DNA of 64,000 nt from an uncultured Granulosicoccus sp. (GCA_947499955.1 CANMQI010000004.1:186001-250000), one strand, 5' to 3'; numbered from the stretch's first letter, positions 43,280 to 52,664 are shown. A program made the numbers and translations. The notes: a model not told the origin generated them from the letters alone.

Positions 43280-46090
43280 TCAATGATCCGTCTTCGGTTC
43301 GGGGTGCTCCCCCCTGGCGGTGTCATGCTCGTCACCGTCACCGGTGTGGCAGGGCAGATCGAGCGCAAATACCGTACTGCCCGGGCAGGTGCGCGCGACG
43401 TGCAGACGCCCACCGTGATGTTCAGCGATATGTCGGGAGATGGGCAGGCCAAGCCCGGTTCCCAGTGACTCACCGGCGTTCGCGCGATTTGCCTGATGAA
43501 ATTTTTCAAACACATGGTCGACATCGTCAGGCAGGATGCCGGCGCCGTTGTCTTCGACCTCGATACGGCACTGTGCATCGGTCACCGACAATCGTACCCC
43601 GATCCGGCCGCTGTGCGGGTCGCAGAATTTGACTGCATTCGACAGCAGATTGACAAGCAGCTGCATGAGGCGATCACCGTCGACATCGACAGTCACCTCC
43701 TCCTCCGGCAGAGACTTCTCCAGCGTGATATCGCGCTCACGAATCAGCTGGCTGACGGTTGCCAGTGAGTCGTTGACGATATCGCGCAGGTCGAATACCT
43801 CGTGCCGCCATTCCATGCGACCCGACTCGATCTTGGCTAGATCCAGTACCTGATCGACCAGGCGTGTCAGGCGTTCAGACTCCTTGACGATGATGTCCAG
43901 AAACTCTTCACGCTGCGCATTCTCCATGTCCGGGTTGGAGAGCAGAATCTCGGAGAAAGCACGGATGGAGGTCAGGGGGGTGCGCAGTTCATGACTGACC
44001 GTTGCCACGAATTCGTCCTTGAGTCGATCGAGCTCCTGCAAACGCTCATTGGCAGAGCGCAGTTCCCGTGTGGCGGCTTCAAGTTCACGCGACTGGCGTT
44101 CCAGTCGGCGACTGTGGCTGCGTACCTTGGAGCTCTCTTCCAGAATACTGAGGACGCTTTCGATGCTCGGCGCCGTACCTCCCGCCACAGAATTGACCAT
44201 GACGCGCGCCGATGCTGCGCCAATGGCTCCGGCAAGCAGGCGTTCGCTGTGTTCGACAAGCACGGGTGAGGCGATTTCCCGCCGACGCTCTTCGATGTCG
44301 GTGCGCGAGCCTTCGCCATGAACATCGAGCGCGGTTGCAAATGCGCGCTCGGTACGAGGATGACCGAGGAAACGGCCAACCAGGGTCTCAAGTTCACCCA
44401 CTGTGGCATGTCCCGGCAGGGAGTCGGCATCCAGTCGTCGCCCGCCGTCGGCGAAAACCCCGACGAAGCGTTCCGCCTGCACACGTTCCATGACCGAACG
44501 GGTACCGAACAGTGACAGGGTGACCAGCAGTCCGGCATTGAACAGCATGCTCCAGAAGAGCGAGTGCGTGATGGCGTCCAGCCCCTGCAGTCCGAACAGG
44601 TGCAAGGGCTGCAGTAACGTGATTCCGAAGGGTCCGTCGGTGATGAAGCTTGCTGGCAACCAGCCGGCCTGTGCGAATTCCGGCAGAAGCAGGGTATACA
44701 GCCAGATGGCAAAGCCTGCACTGATGCCGGCAATGGCCCCGATACGGCTGGCAGCCTTCCAATAGAGCCCGAACATCACCGCCGGGGCAAACTGCGCCAC
44801 GGCACAGAAAGAGACAAGGCCGATCGTGACCAGAGAATACGATTCACCGATCAGGTAGAAATGCAGATATCCGAGCAACAATATGACGACGATGGTAACG
44901 CGACGTATGCGCATCAGGTTTCTGCCCGCATCGAGGCGGGTGGTGAAGGATCGGCCGCGTGTGCGCAACAGTATCGGCATGAGCAGATCGTTGGACACCA
45001 TCGTCGTGAGTGCGATGGTTGCGACGATGACCATGCCGGTAGCGGCTGAGAGTCCGCCCAGAAAGACGAAAAGGGCCAGCATCGTGTGTTGCTCGGCCAG
45101 GGGGAGTGTCAGTACATACGTGTCAGGATCGACAACACCTCCCGGGAAACGCATCTCACCCGCGAAGGCCAGTGGCAACACGAACAGGTTGATGACCAGT
45201 AGATAGAGCGGGAACAGCCACATGGCTCGACGCACATGATTCTCGTCGACATTCTCGATGACGGCCATGTGGAACTGACGTGGCAGAAACATGACGGCAA
45301 CCATGGACAACAGTGTCAGCGACAACCAGCTGGTGTAGCCCCCCGGAAGTCCTTCGGTTCTCGTCAGCGCATGCAAGCGTGGTTCACTCATGGCCTGGCG
45401 AAACAATTCCCCGGGTCCGTCGAACAGGCCGAAGCTCACCCATAGGCCCACTGCGAGGAAGGCGACAAGCTTGAACAACGATTCGAAAGCCACGGCGGCC
45501 ACCATGCCTTCATGCCGCTCGGTGACATCGATATTGCGAGCACCGAACAGGATGGTGAATGCGGCCAGAGCGAGTGCGATCCAGAACGCGGTGTCCTGCC
45601 AGGGGAGTTCGCGAACCGTGGTGGACATATTGCCCAGATCAGGATAATCACGCAGCACCATGTAGCTTGTCGAGATCGCCTTCAATTGCAGCGAAATATA
45701 GGGCAGGATGCCAATCACCGCCACGACCGTCACGAGCCCGCCAAGCAGCGCACTCTTGCCGTAGCGTGAAGCGATGAAGTCGGCAATCGAGTTCAATCGC
45801 TGTTGACGAGAGATACGAATGATCTTTCTGAGCACGAACCACCACGTTGCGGCCATCAGTGTCGGGCCGAGGTAGATCGGCAGAAAGCCCATGCCGGTGT
45901 TGGCCGCACGGCCGACGCTACCGTAGTAGGTCCAGGCGGTGCAATATACGGCCAGGGACAAGGTGTAGACGTAGGGGTTTGCAATCAGGCTTCGGTCGGC
46001 TGCCGCCGCACGTTCGCCAAGATGGGCAATGATGAACAGCAACGCAAGGTAGCTGAGCGAGGCGAGCAGAATGACGCTGCCGGACAGCAC
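43280..46090 (-). CDS. CrbS/CbrA-like symporter-sensor histidine kinase
   Basis: A 936-residue fusion. Residues ~1-530 are a 13-helix SLC5-type sodium/solute symporter (NPYVYTLSLAVYCTAWTYYG, FLPRQFHMAVIEN); ~555-635 match the STAC linker domain (ATVGELETLVGRFLG, LLAGAIGAASARV); ~685-750 are HisKA with VSHELRTPLTSIRAFSEIL (His700); then HATPase_c with NLLSNAVKF, DNGAG and GTGLGLPIS. CrbS relatives control acs in Vibrio and Pseudomonas. Being only 8 kb from acs supports the same role here. It starts with GTG directly after the stop of a small membrane protein. It has no PAS domain and no receiver, so it must signal to a separate regulator. Confidence 0.93.
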   Translation of the reverse strand: MLSGSVILLASLSYLALLFIIAHLGERAAAADRSLIANPYVYTLSLAVYCTAWTYYGSVGRAANTGMGFLPIYLGPTLMAATWWFVLRKIIRISRQQRLNSIADFIASRYGKSALLGGLVTVVAVIGILPYISLQLKAISTSYMVLRDYPDLGNMSTTVRELPWQDTAFWIALALAAFTILFGARNIDVTERHEGMVAAVAFESLFKLVAFLAVGLWVSFGLFDGPGELFRQAMSEPRLHALTRTEGLPGGYTSWLSLTLLSMVAVMFLPRQFHMAVIENVDENHVRRAMWLFPLYLLVINLFVLPLAFAGEMRFPGGVVDPDTYVLTLPLAEQHTMLALFVFLGGLSAATGMVIVATIALTTMVSNDLLMPILLRTRGRSFTTRLDAGRNLMRIRRVTIVVILLLGYLHFYLIGESYSLVTIGLVSFCAVAQFAPAVMFGLYWKAASRIGAIAGISAGFAIWLYTLLLPEFAQAGWLPASFITDGPFGITLLQPLHLFGLQGLDAITHSLFWSMLFNAGLLVTLSLFGTRSVMERVQAERFVGVFADGGRRLDADSLPGHATVGELETLVGRFLGHPRTERAFATALDVHGEGSRTDIEERRREIASPVLVEHSERLLAGAIGAASARVMVNSVAGGTAPSIESVLSILEESSKVRSHSRRLERQSRELEAATRELRSANERLQELDRLKDEFVATVSHELRTPLTSIRAFSEILLSNPDMENAQREEFLDIIVKESERLTRLVDQVLDLAKIESGRMEWRHEVFDLRDIVNDSLATVSQLIRERDITLEKSLPEEEVTVDVDGDRLMQLLVNLLSNAVKFCDPHSGRIGVRLSVTDAQCRIEVEDNGAGILPDDVDHVFEKFHQANRANAGESLGTGLGLPISRHIAEHHGGRLHVARTCPGSTVFALDLPCHTGDGDEHDTARGEHPEPKTDH

Positions 46091-46423
46091 TCAGTCGTCC
46101 GTGTTGCGATGCCGACCGGATGCCGGGGCAGCAACGCCGTTGGCGATATCCCTGTCGCCAGTGCCGAGAGCATTCCGGTGTGCGCCCGCAGGCTCTCCTG
46201 ACTGGTAGCCCTTCGGAAGGCGTGGGCTACTGCGATGTTCGACCAGGACAGCCAGTCCCACGATCAGCGCCGTCCAGACAACAAAAACGTGCAGGAAAGG
46301 CAGTGGGATGCCGAACACCGAGGTGTCGCGATCAAACAGCGCGATCAGCGGGTAGTTCAGGGCGAGCACGCCGGCGATAGCCAGCGCGCTGAAACCGGCT
46401 CCGGACTCCCAGGCGGGCTTCAC
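46091..46423 (-). CDS. Small membrane protein of the sensor-kinase operon
   Basis: A 110-residue protein with two hydrophobic segments (FSALAIAGVLALNYPLIALF and FLHVFVVWTALIVGLAVLV) and a polar, likely cytoplasmic tail of ~45 residues rich in Gly, Arg and Asn. Similar small proteins often precede SLC5-type sensor kinases and may be their membrane partner, as DUF4212 is for the symporter. It overlaps the upstream receiver gene by four bases (ATGA) and its stop abuts the kinase GTG, so all three are coupled. No known family is assigned. Confidence 0.7.
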   Translation of the reverse strand: MKPAWESGAGFSALAIAGVLALNYPLIALFDRDTSVFGIPLPFLHVFVVWTALIVGLAVLVEHRSSPRLPKGYQSGEPAGAHRNALGTGDRDIANGVAAPASGRHRNTDD

Positions 46424-46791
46424 GCGTCACCAAGCAGTGATTCGACCCGCTGGACAAGTTCTCGGGTAGAGAAGGGTTTGGTGAGGTAATCGTTGGCACC
46501 GGCGGCCATACCTTTCTCACGCTCGATCTCCCTGCCTCGCGCCGTCAGCATCAGCACTCGTACATCACGCGTCTTCTCATCAGCGCGTAGCCTCGAACAG
46601 ACAGTGTAGCCATCGAGCTTGGGCAGGTTGACATCAAGCAGTATCAGATCGGGTACCAACTCGGCGACGGCGTTCAATGCTTCCTGCCCGTCACCCACGG
46701 AGCGTACAGAATGGCCTGCCTGCTTCATCAGGAATTCGAGAGAAAGGGCGATGTTGCGTTCGTCCTCGACAATGAGTATTTCATGCGCCAT
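46420..46791 (-). CDS. Single-domain response regulator (receiver only)
   Basis: A 123-residue CheY-like receiver. The acidic pair is in LIVEDE, the phospho-acceptor is Asp53 in LLDVNLPKLDG, with Thr83 in MLTARG and Lys105 in YLTKPFS. There is no output domain, so it either relays phosphate onward or acts by protein contact. It is encoded directly upstream of the symporter kinase in the coupled chain of genes and is the most natural partner for that kinase by position. Confidence 0.92.
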   Translation of the reverse strand: MAHEILIVEDERNIALSLEFLMKQAGHSVRSVGDGQEALNAVAELVPDLILLDVNLPKLDGYTVCSRLRADEKTRDVRVLMLTARGREIEREKGMAAGANDYLTKPFSTRELVQRVESLLGDA

Positions 46792-46871
46792 GTAATGAGT
46801 ATACTGCGCAAGCCGTTCGCGTGCACAACTGCTTGCTGGCAGGTTCGGTTGGCATCTCGTGTCCCGCTGAT

Positions 46872-47759
46872 TCAGCTCTGCGTGGCGAGCAGATTCTGAT
46901 TCGCGAGGGCGGCGGCGGCCGTTCGTGTTTCCACACCCAGTTTGGTGAAGGTGTGTTCCAGATGCTTGTTCACGGTGCGCGGACTGATACCGAGGATATC
47001 GCCGATCTCCCGGTCAGTCTTGCCTTTGGCTATCCACGACAGCACCTCTGTCTCTCGCGGCGTCAGTGCAGCCCTGGACACCCTGTCTGCCGCTTTCTGC
47101 CTGGCACTCTGCGGGGCGATCATCAGCAAGGTCTCGCCGTTGGCCGTGTCTCCCAGAGGGGTGATGCACAGACTGGCAGAGCTCGTGTCGAGCATCTTTA
47201 CCCACCATGAGAGATCTTTCATGGTGTCTGTGTCGATATCGAGCTGTCGCAGGACCTCTTCGACCCGGGGAGAGCACCAGACGGAATCATGGTTGACATT
47301 GAGCCGCACGATGGCCAGACCTGCGTTGTCGATGGCCGTGTGTACCAGCTTGACCTCACGCGCGCTGACGATATGGGCTTTCAATCTGGCCAGCACTTCC
47401 GCTTCCCGAATGGGTTTGATGACGTAGTCGACACCTCCTGCCTCGAAACCCTCCAATACATGCGAGGTGTCGGACAAACCCGTCATGAACAGTATCGGTA
47501 TATGCGCCCAGTGTGGATCCGTCTTGATCTGTCGGCAGGTATCAAAGCCCGAGAGACCCGGCATGAGTGCATCCAGCAAGATGGCGTCGGGGCTGGCATG
47601 TTGCAGACGCCTGATGGCACTGGCACCATCACGCGCCACCAGCACGGTGTAACCAGCATTCACCAGGGTGTCGTACAGCAGGCGCAGACTGCCGGGTTCG
47701 TCGTCGACGATCAGCACGACCATCTCCTGGGTTTGTCTGTCCGGTTTATCCCTGTTCAT
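46872..47759 (-). CDS. LuxR/NarL-family response regulator with a central PAS-like region
   Basis: A 295-residue regulator. The receiver (~15-135) has LIVDDE, phospho-Asp63 in LLDALMPG and Lys in YVIKPIRE. Residues ~140-215 (KLVHTAIDNAGLAIVRLNVN) look like a small PAS-type insertion, and ~228-290 are a LuxR helix-turn-helix (LTPRETEVLSWIAKGKTDRE, RTVNKHLEHTFTKLG). Its start lies 14 bases inside the end of the NCS1-kinase gene, so the two are translationally coupled and almost certainly a pair. It is larger than CrbR/ErdR-type regulators. Targets may include the divergent formamidase genes and possibly acs. Confidence 0.92.
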   Translation of the reverse strand: MNRDKPDRQTQEMVVLIVDDEPGSLRLLYDTLVNAGYTVLVARDGASAIRRLQHASPDAILLDALMPGLSGFDTCRQIKTDPHWAHIPILFMTGLSDTSHVLEGFEAGGVDYVIKPIREAEVLARLKAHIVSAREVKLVHTAIDNAGLAIVRLNVNHDSVWCSPRVEEVLRQLDIDTDTMKDLSWWVKMLDTSSASLCITPLGDTANGETLLMIAPQSARQKAADRVSRAALTPRETEVLSWIAKGKTDREIGDILGISPRTVNKHLEHTFTKLGVETRTAAAALANQNLLATQS

Positions 47760-50700
47760 GGCCAGCCTTCAACAGTGCATCTTCGAGGCGCTCCAGTTCG
47801 AATTCCTCCAGCCACCGGCGCGCCGTGTTGCAGCAGGGGGTCAATGTCGTATCCTCACTTTCCAGCTTGTCGAGTAGCTCTTGCAATGCTCTGACATTGC
47901 CTGAACGTGCCAGACGAAGCAGCCCTTGTCGGGCTTCTCCGGCAAATAGCAGGTTCGGATCGTGTTCGGCTGTTCGACGTGACACGCTCGGTGTCACGGC
48001 AGAGCGATAAATCCATTCAAGGCCGAGCTCCTTCTTCAATGCCGAACGAAGCTCGGATTCCAGAACGGGCTTGGCGACAAAGGTCCGGCAGGCGACGCTT
48101 GCCATCTTGTCGGCATGATCACCCAGTACGTCAGCGGAGACGATGACAACAGGCAGTTCGGAAAAACCACGTTCACGAATCTGTCGGGCAGTATCCCAGC
48201 CGTCCGGCTCGCCCATGCTCAGGTCCAGCAGTATGGCATCGGGTAGGTTCTCACCGAGTTGGTCCAGGCATTCCTGCCCTCCCGCAGCTTCCCGAATGCT
48301 GAACCCCAGAGGCGTGAGTAGTCCGCTGAGCATCTGTCGCTGAACTGCCTGATCATCAACGATCAGCAAGGTGCGTCTTGCACCGCTGTAGGCAATGGTT
48401 TCCGGTTCAGCTTCATCGTCTCCCAGGGTAGGCTGGCCAATTCGCAGTGGCAGACGAATCTCGAATGTGCTGCCCTGACCCGGGCTGCTGCTCAGATGCA
48501 ACTGGCCATCCATCAGCTTGATCAGCTTTTCGGTAATGGCCAAGCCAAGTCCGGCACCCGGTTCGCTTCGATATCGACCGGCCGCGCCACGCTCGAATGG
48601 CTGGAAGATGCGTGCCTGGTCATGCGCTGAAATGCCGATGCCGGTGTCAGTGATGCGAACGGTCAACTCACGCTCGGTGCACCGTGTGTCGAGTGTGACG
48701 CTGCCCTCGTCCGTGAACCTGACCGCGTTGGTCAGCAGGTTGATGAGAATCTGGCGCAGTCGCTTCGCATCCGCCACGATGTACTGCGGGATGCTGTCGG
48801 CGTGCTGGTGCTCCAGAGTCAGATGTTTGTCCTGCGCCAGCGGTCGTACCATCTGCAGGATTTCGTCGAAGAATACGGGTAGATCGAGTGATGAGGGCTC
48901 GAGGCGCACACGATCGGCCTCGATGCGTGCCAGGTCCAGCAGCTCGTTGATCAGGTCAAGCTGGTGCTCGCCACTGCGCCGGATGGTCTCGACCGCGGCT
49001 CGCTGCGTGGTGCCGAGGCTGTCGTCATGCAGCAGAATCTGGGAGTAGCCCAGTATGCCGTTCAACGGCGAGCGCAGCTCGTGCGATATACCGGCCACGT
49101 AGCTGGTTTTTGCCTCATTGGCTTGTTCGGCCGTCTCCTTGGCTCGCTGCAATGCGGCATCGGTCAGGCGATGCGCCTCACTTTCCTGAGTGAGTAGTTC
49201 GTTCTGACGATTGAGTTCGTACTGCGCCATGCGGCGTCCTTCCTTGCCAAGCACAGTCCACCAGCTGGAAATGGCGGCAATGATCAATAACAGCACGGCC
49301 ATCTCGATGAACAGGCCGGAGATCAGCTCGTGTTCACCAGCAGAGAGTGGGCCTGATTCTGCCTGTAGATAGACAAGGCCTAGCACGGCGCCGAATATGG
49401 TGCATTGAGACAGGAGGACAACCAGGTAGCTACCGACTCGACGGTGTACCAGGCTGGCTGAGGTGTTCGGCAGCAGAAAGCCGAGCATGCGCTGGGCCCA
49501 GCGAGAGGGCAATGGTTGTGACTTGCACATGTCATGGCACCGAGCCTCGAGGGTGCAGCACAGCGAGCAGATCCAGGAACCATAGGCAGGGCAGTGCGCC
49601 ATGTCATCGGATTCAAAGTCGTTCTCGCACACCGAGCAGCGCAGGGTGGCACCTTGGTGCGCAGTTGTGGATGACGGGCGGGCGATGTAGAAACGGCTGC
49701 GCGTGAGCAAGGCCAGCAGCGGTGTCATGACAAGGGTGCAACCCAGAGCAATGAACGGCGCAAAGGCCTGTGTCATCCCGCCCCAGACGCCCAGTTGTGC
49801 TATTGCGGCAATGATGGCGGAGATGACCATGGAACCGATTCCCACGGGGTTGAAATCATACAGATGAGCGCGCTTGAACTCGATACCCGGCGGGCTCAGA
49901 CCCAGTGGTTTGTTGATGACCAGGTCGGCAACCACCGTGCCGATCCAGGCAACCGCGATGATGCTGTACAGGCTCAGAACATGCTCGAGAGACTCGAATA
50001 TGCCCAAGGTGATGATCAATACCGCGATCAGACAATTGAAGACCAGCCACACGACTCGGCCCGGATGGCTGTATGTCAGTCGAGCAAAGAAATTGGACCA
50101 GGCCAGGGAGCCTGCGTAGGCGTTGACCACATTGATCTTGATCTGGGATATGACCACGAAAACGAGAGTTGCCAGTAGCACCAGCTCCGGGTTTTCGAAG
50201 ACCTGCGAGAAGGCAGACAGATACATGCGCGTCGGTTCCATGGCCTCGCTCAGGGTGCTGCCCGCCTGTACCAGCAGAAATGCAAGGAAGGCTCCACCCA
50301 GGATCTTCAGCGCACCGGGGATGATCCAGCCAGGTCCTGCCAGGATCACGGCTGCCCACCAGCGATGTCGATTTTGCTCTGTTTTTTCAGGTAGAAATCG
50401 CAGAAAATCGACCTGCTCGCCAATCTGTACGGTCAGGGCAAAGGCAATGGTTGCGGCGGCCGCGAACTGCACGGCATCGAAGCCGCCGTCGCCAGAGACG
50501 GTAAATCGTGTGAAGGCAAGGTAGCTCTCGGGCTGCTTGAGCAAGATTGCCAGATAGGGGAGAACCAGTAGCAGCAGCCAGGGGATCTGGGACCACAGTT
50601 GTATGCGCGAGATCAGGCTGATGCCACGCGCCACCAGCGGTACGATGCCCAGAGAGCAGATGACATACCAGAGCCACAGGGGCAGGGGAATCCACATCTG

Positions 50701-51132
50701 CAGGGCCGTGGCGAGAATGGCTGCTTCGAAAGCGAAGAAGATGATGGTGAAGGAGGCGTAGACCAGAGAACTGATGGTTGAACCCAGATAACCAAAGCTT
50801 GCGCCACGCGTGAGCAGATCCATGTCCAGACCATGGCGCGCTGCGTAGTAGCTGATGGGCAAGCCGGTCAGGAAGGTGATGAGGGCGACCACGGCGATAG
50901 CCCACACGGTATTCACAAAGCCATAGCTGAGTACCATGGCCGCACCGATGGCCTCGAGCGCCAGAAAGGATGCCGCCCCGAAGGCGGTATTGCCCACTCG
51001 CCATATCGAGAACTTTCTGACGCTGCGCGCGGTGTAGCGCAGGGCGTAGTCTTCCATGGACTCATTGGCAACCCAGCCGTTGTACTTGCGCCGGATCGGG
51101 AAAATCTGTTGGGGGGCTCGCTGGCCAGTCAT
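47746..51132 (-). CDS. NCS1-permease, cysteine-cluster, hybrid histidine kinase fusion
   Basis: A 1128-residue chimera. Residues ~10-480 form a 12-helix NCS1 (purine/cytosine/allantoin permease-like) transporter, recognisable by NESMEDYALRYTARSVRKFS and PISYYAARHGLDMDLLTRGASFGYLGS regions. Residues 499-536 form a cysteine cluster (Cys499, 502, 514, 522, 525, 526, 532, 536). Two further membrane segments lie at ~565-590 and 603-627. Then come HisKA with GISHELRSPLNGILGYSQIL (His684), HATPase_c (NLLTNAVRF, DTGIG, GAGLGLA), and a receiver with Asp970 and Lys1021, followed by ~90 helical residues that may be an Hpt-like tail without an obvious histidine motif. The start at ATG 51132 has ACAGG upstream. 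It is a likely transporter-shaped sensor of a short nitrogen compound; formamidase and an amide channel are divergent. Confidence 0.93.
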   Translation of the reverse strand: MTGQRAPQQIFPIRRKYNGWVANESMEDYALRYTARSVRKFSIWRVGNTAFGAASFLALEAIGAAMVLSYGFVNTVWAIAVVALITFLTGLPISYYAARHGLDMDLLTRGASFGYLGSTISSLVYASFTIIFFAFEAAILATALQMWIPLPLWLWYVICSLGIVPLVARGISLISRIQLWSQIPWLLLLVLPYLAILLKQPESYLAFTRFTVSGDGGFDAVQFAAAATIAFALTVQIGEQVDFLRFLPEKTEQNRHRWWAAVILAGPGWIIPGALKILGGAFLAFLLVQAGSTLSEAMEPTRMYLSAFSQVFENPELVLLATLVFVVISQIKINVVNAYAGSLAWSNFFARLTYSHPGRVVWLVFNCLIAVLIITLGIFESLEHVLSLYSIIAVAWIGTVVADLVINKPLGLSPPGIEFKRAHLYDFNPVGIGSMVISAIIAAIAQLGVWGGMTQAFAPFIALGCTLVMTPLLALLTRSRFYIARPSSTTAHQGATLRCSVCENDFESDDMAHCPAYGSWICSLCCTLEARCHDMCKSQPLPSRWAQRMLGFLLPNTSASLVHRRVGSYLVVLLSQCTIFGAVLGLVYLQAESGPLSAGEHELISGLFIEMAVLLLIIAAISSWWTVLGKEGRRMAQYELNRQNELLTQESEAHRLTDAALQRAKETAEQANEAKTSYVAGISHELRSPLNGILGYSQILLHDDSLGTTQRAAVETIRRSGEHQLDLINELLDLARIEADRVRLEPSSLDLPVFFDEILQMVRPLAQDKHLTLEHQHADSIPQYIVADAKRLRQILINLLTNAVRFTDEGSVTLDTRCTERELTVRITDTGIGISAHDQARIFQPFERGAAGRYRSEPGAGLGLAITEKLIKLMDGQLHLSSSPGQGSTFEIRLPLRIGQPTLGDDEAEPETIAYSGARRTLLIVDDQAVQRQMLSGLLTPLGFSIREAAGGQECLDQLGENLPDAILLDLSMGEPDGWDTARQIRERGFSELPVVIVSADVLGDHADKMASVACRTFVAKPVLESELRSALKKELGLEWIYRSAVTPSVSRRTAEHDPNLLFAGEARQGLLRLARSGNVRALQELLDKLESEDTTLTPCCNTARRWLEEFELERLEDALLKAGHEQG

Positions 51133-51420
51133 GATGCTGACCTGTCCACTGGGGCATGGCTCACTGCTGAAATGTTCATTGCCGATACATGACTGGGCTC
51201 TGGATTGGCTTGACTGACAGTACATCCTGCAAGCACTGCGTATCGAGTGTACGTAGATTGACGTATTGTGTCACCGCCTCTGCATTGGCAATACTCGTTG
51301 TCGAAACAGGCAGTCAAGACGCGATGATGCGGGTTGTCCAATACCATCAACCCGGTTGCACATAACGCTCGAACCGGCCTGTCTCGCCACTCACCACACT
51401 CAATGACAAAGAGGTATGCC
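51133..51420. promoter_or_regulatory. Divergent control region between sensor kinase and formamidase genes
   Basis: A 288-bp stretch that must hold both promoters. It includes a TACGT-AGATTG-ACGTA dyad at 51250-51265, a CTTGACT half-site at 51209-51215 and an inverted AGTCAAG half-site at 51312-51318, the same half-site sequences as in the acs upstream repeat. Widely spaced GTACA/TGTAC arms are also visible. Clear -35/-10 boxes are not. Confidence 0.5.
51250..51265. promoter_or_regulatory. Dyad TACGT-N6-ACGTA in the formamidase promoter region
   Basis: Five-base perfect arms around AGATTG, centred 163 bases before the formamidase ATG and 125 bases from the kinase start. Spacing and the TAC arms resemble NarL/LuxR-family sites, so the coupled LuxR-type regulator is a candidate binder. 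Confidence 0.45.
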
Positions 51421-52653
51421 ATGGCCGATACACTGATCAAGGTTGACTTGAACAGCTCTCCTTACGATAACGAGAACGTTCACAATCGCTGGCATCCGGA
51501 TATTCCGATGGCGACCTGGGTCAAGCCGGGGGATGACTTCATTCTGGAAACATTCGACTGGACCGGTGGTTTCATCAAGAACGATGACAGCGCCGACGAT
51601 GTTCGAGACGTCGATCTGTCAACGGTGCATTTTCTCAGCGGACCGGTTGGCGTCAAGGGCGCCGAGCCCGGTGACCTGCTGGTGGTCGAACTGCTGGATA
51701 TCGGTGCCAAGGAGGAGAGCATGTGGGGCTTCAACGGCTTCTTTTCCAAGACCAATGGTGGCGGCTTCCTGACCGATCATTACCCGGATGCGCAGAAGTC
51801 CATCTGGGACTTCGAAGGCATGTTCACCAAGTCCAGGCATGTCCCGGGTGTTCGCTATGCCGGTCTCATTCATCCGGGCTTGATAGGTTGTCTGCCCGAT
51901 CCGAAATTGCTTGCCGACTGGAACGAGCGGGAAGTCGGACTCATCGCCACCGATCCAGACAGGGTACCTCCGCTGGCCAATCCTCCCTTCGCGGACACCG
52001 CGCATATGGGCAAGTTGACCGGGGAGGCCAGGGACAAGGCTGCGGCCGAGGGTGCGCGTACCGTCCCGCCACGCGAACACGGTGGCAACTGTGATATCAA
52101 GGATCTGTCGCGTGGCTCGAAGATCTATTTCCCTGTGTATGTAGACGGTGCCGGCCTGTCCGTGGGGGACTTGCATTTCAGTCAGGGCGATGGCGAGATC
52201 ACGTTCTGCGGCGCCATCGAGATGGCCGGTTGGGTCCACATGAAGGTGTCTGTCATCAAGGGCGGCATGAAGACCTATGGTGTGAAGAACCCGCTGTTCA
52301 AGCCCAGTCCGATCACTCCCAATTATGATGATTACATCATCTTCGAAGGGATATCCGTGGATGAACACGGCAAACAGCATTATCTGGATGTCAATGTGGC
52401 CTACCGACAAGCATGTCTGAACGCCATCGAGTACATGAAGAAGTTCGGCTATAGCGGGGCGCAGGCCTACTCGATTCTGGGAACGGCGCCGGTGCAGGGA
52501 CATATCAGTGGCGTGGTGGATATTCCCAATTCCTGCGCAACACTCTGGTTGCCTACCGAGATCTTCGATTTCGATATCAATCCTTCGGCGGCAGGTCCGG
52601 TCATACAGGACTTCGGTGGCATATCGATGCCGATATCGCCTGACAAGAGCTGA
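51421..52653 (+). CDS. fmdA: Formamidase (FmdA/AmdA family)
   Basis: A 410-residue enzyme of the FmdA_AmdA family, which hydrolyses formamide (or acetamide) to ammonia and the acid. Family segments are NRWHPDIPMATWVKPGDDF, GPVGVKGAEPGDLLVVELLD, HGGNCDIKDLSRGSKIYFPV and LHFSQGDGEITFCGAIEMAG, and the length is normal. AGAGG before ATG 51421 sets the start; the longer frame from 51334 is ignored. It is followed by fmdB-like and amide-channel genes, so the unit takes up a short amide and releases ammonia. The divergent NCS1-kinase/LuxR pair is the probable regulator. Confidence 0.93.
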   Translation: MADTLIKVDLNSSPYDNENVHNRWHPDIPMATWVKPGDDFILETFDWTGGFIKNDDSADDVRDVDLSTVHFLSGPVGVKGAEPGDLLVVELLDIGAKEESMWGFNGFFSKTNGGGFLTDHYPDAQKSIWDFEGMFTKSRHVPGVRYAGLIHPGLIGCLPDPKLLADWNEREVGLIATDPDRVPPLANPPFADTAHMGKLTGEARDKAAAEGARTVPPREHGGNCDIKDLSRGSKIYFPVYVDGAGLSVGDLHFSQGDGEITFCGAIEMAGWVHMKVSVIKGGMKTYGVKNPLFKPSPITPNYDDYIIFEGISVDEHGKQHYLDVNVAYRQACLNAIEYMKKFGYSGAQAYSILGTAPVQGHISGVVDIPNSCATLWLPTEIFDFDINPSAAGPVIQDFGGISMPISPDKS

Positions 52654-52664
52654 GGGGATTGACC

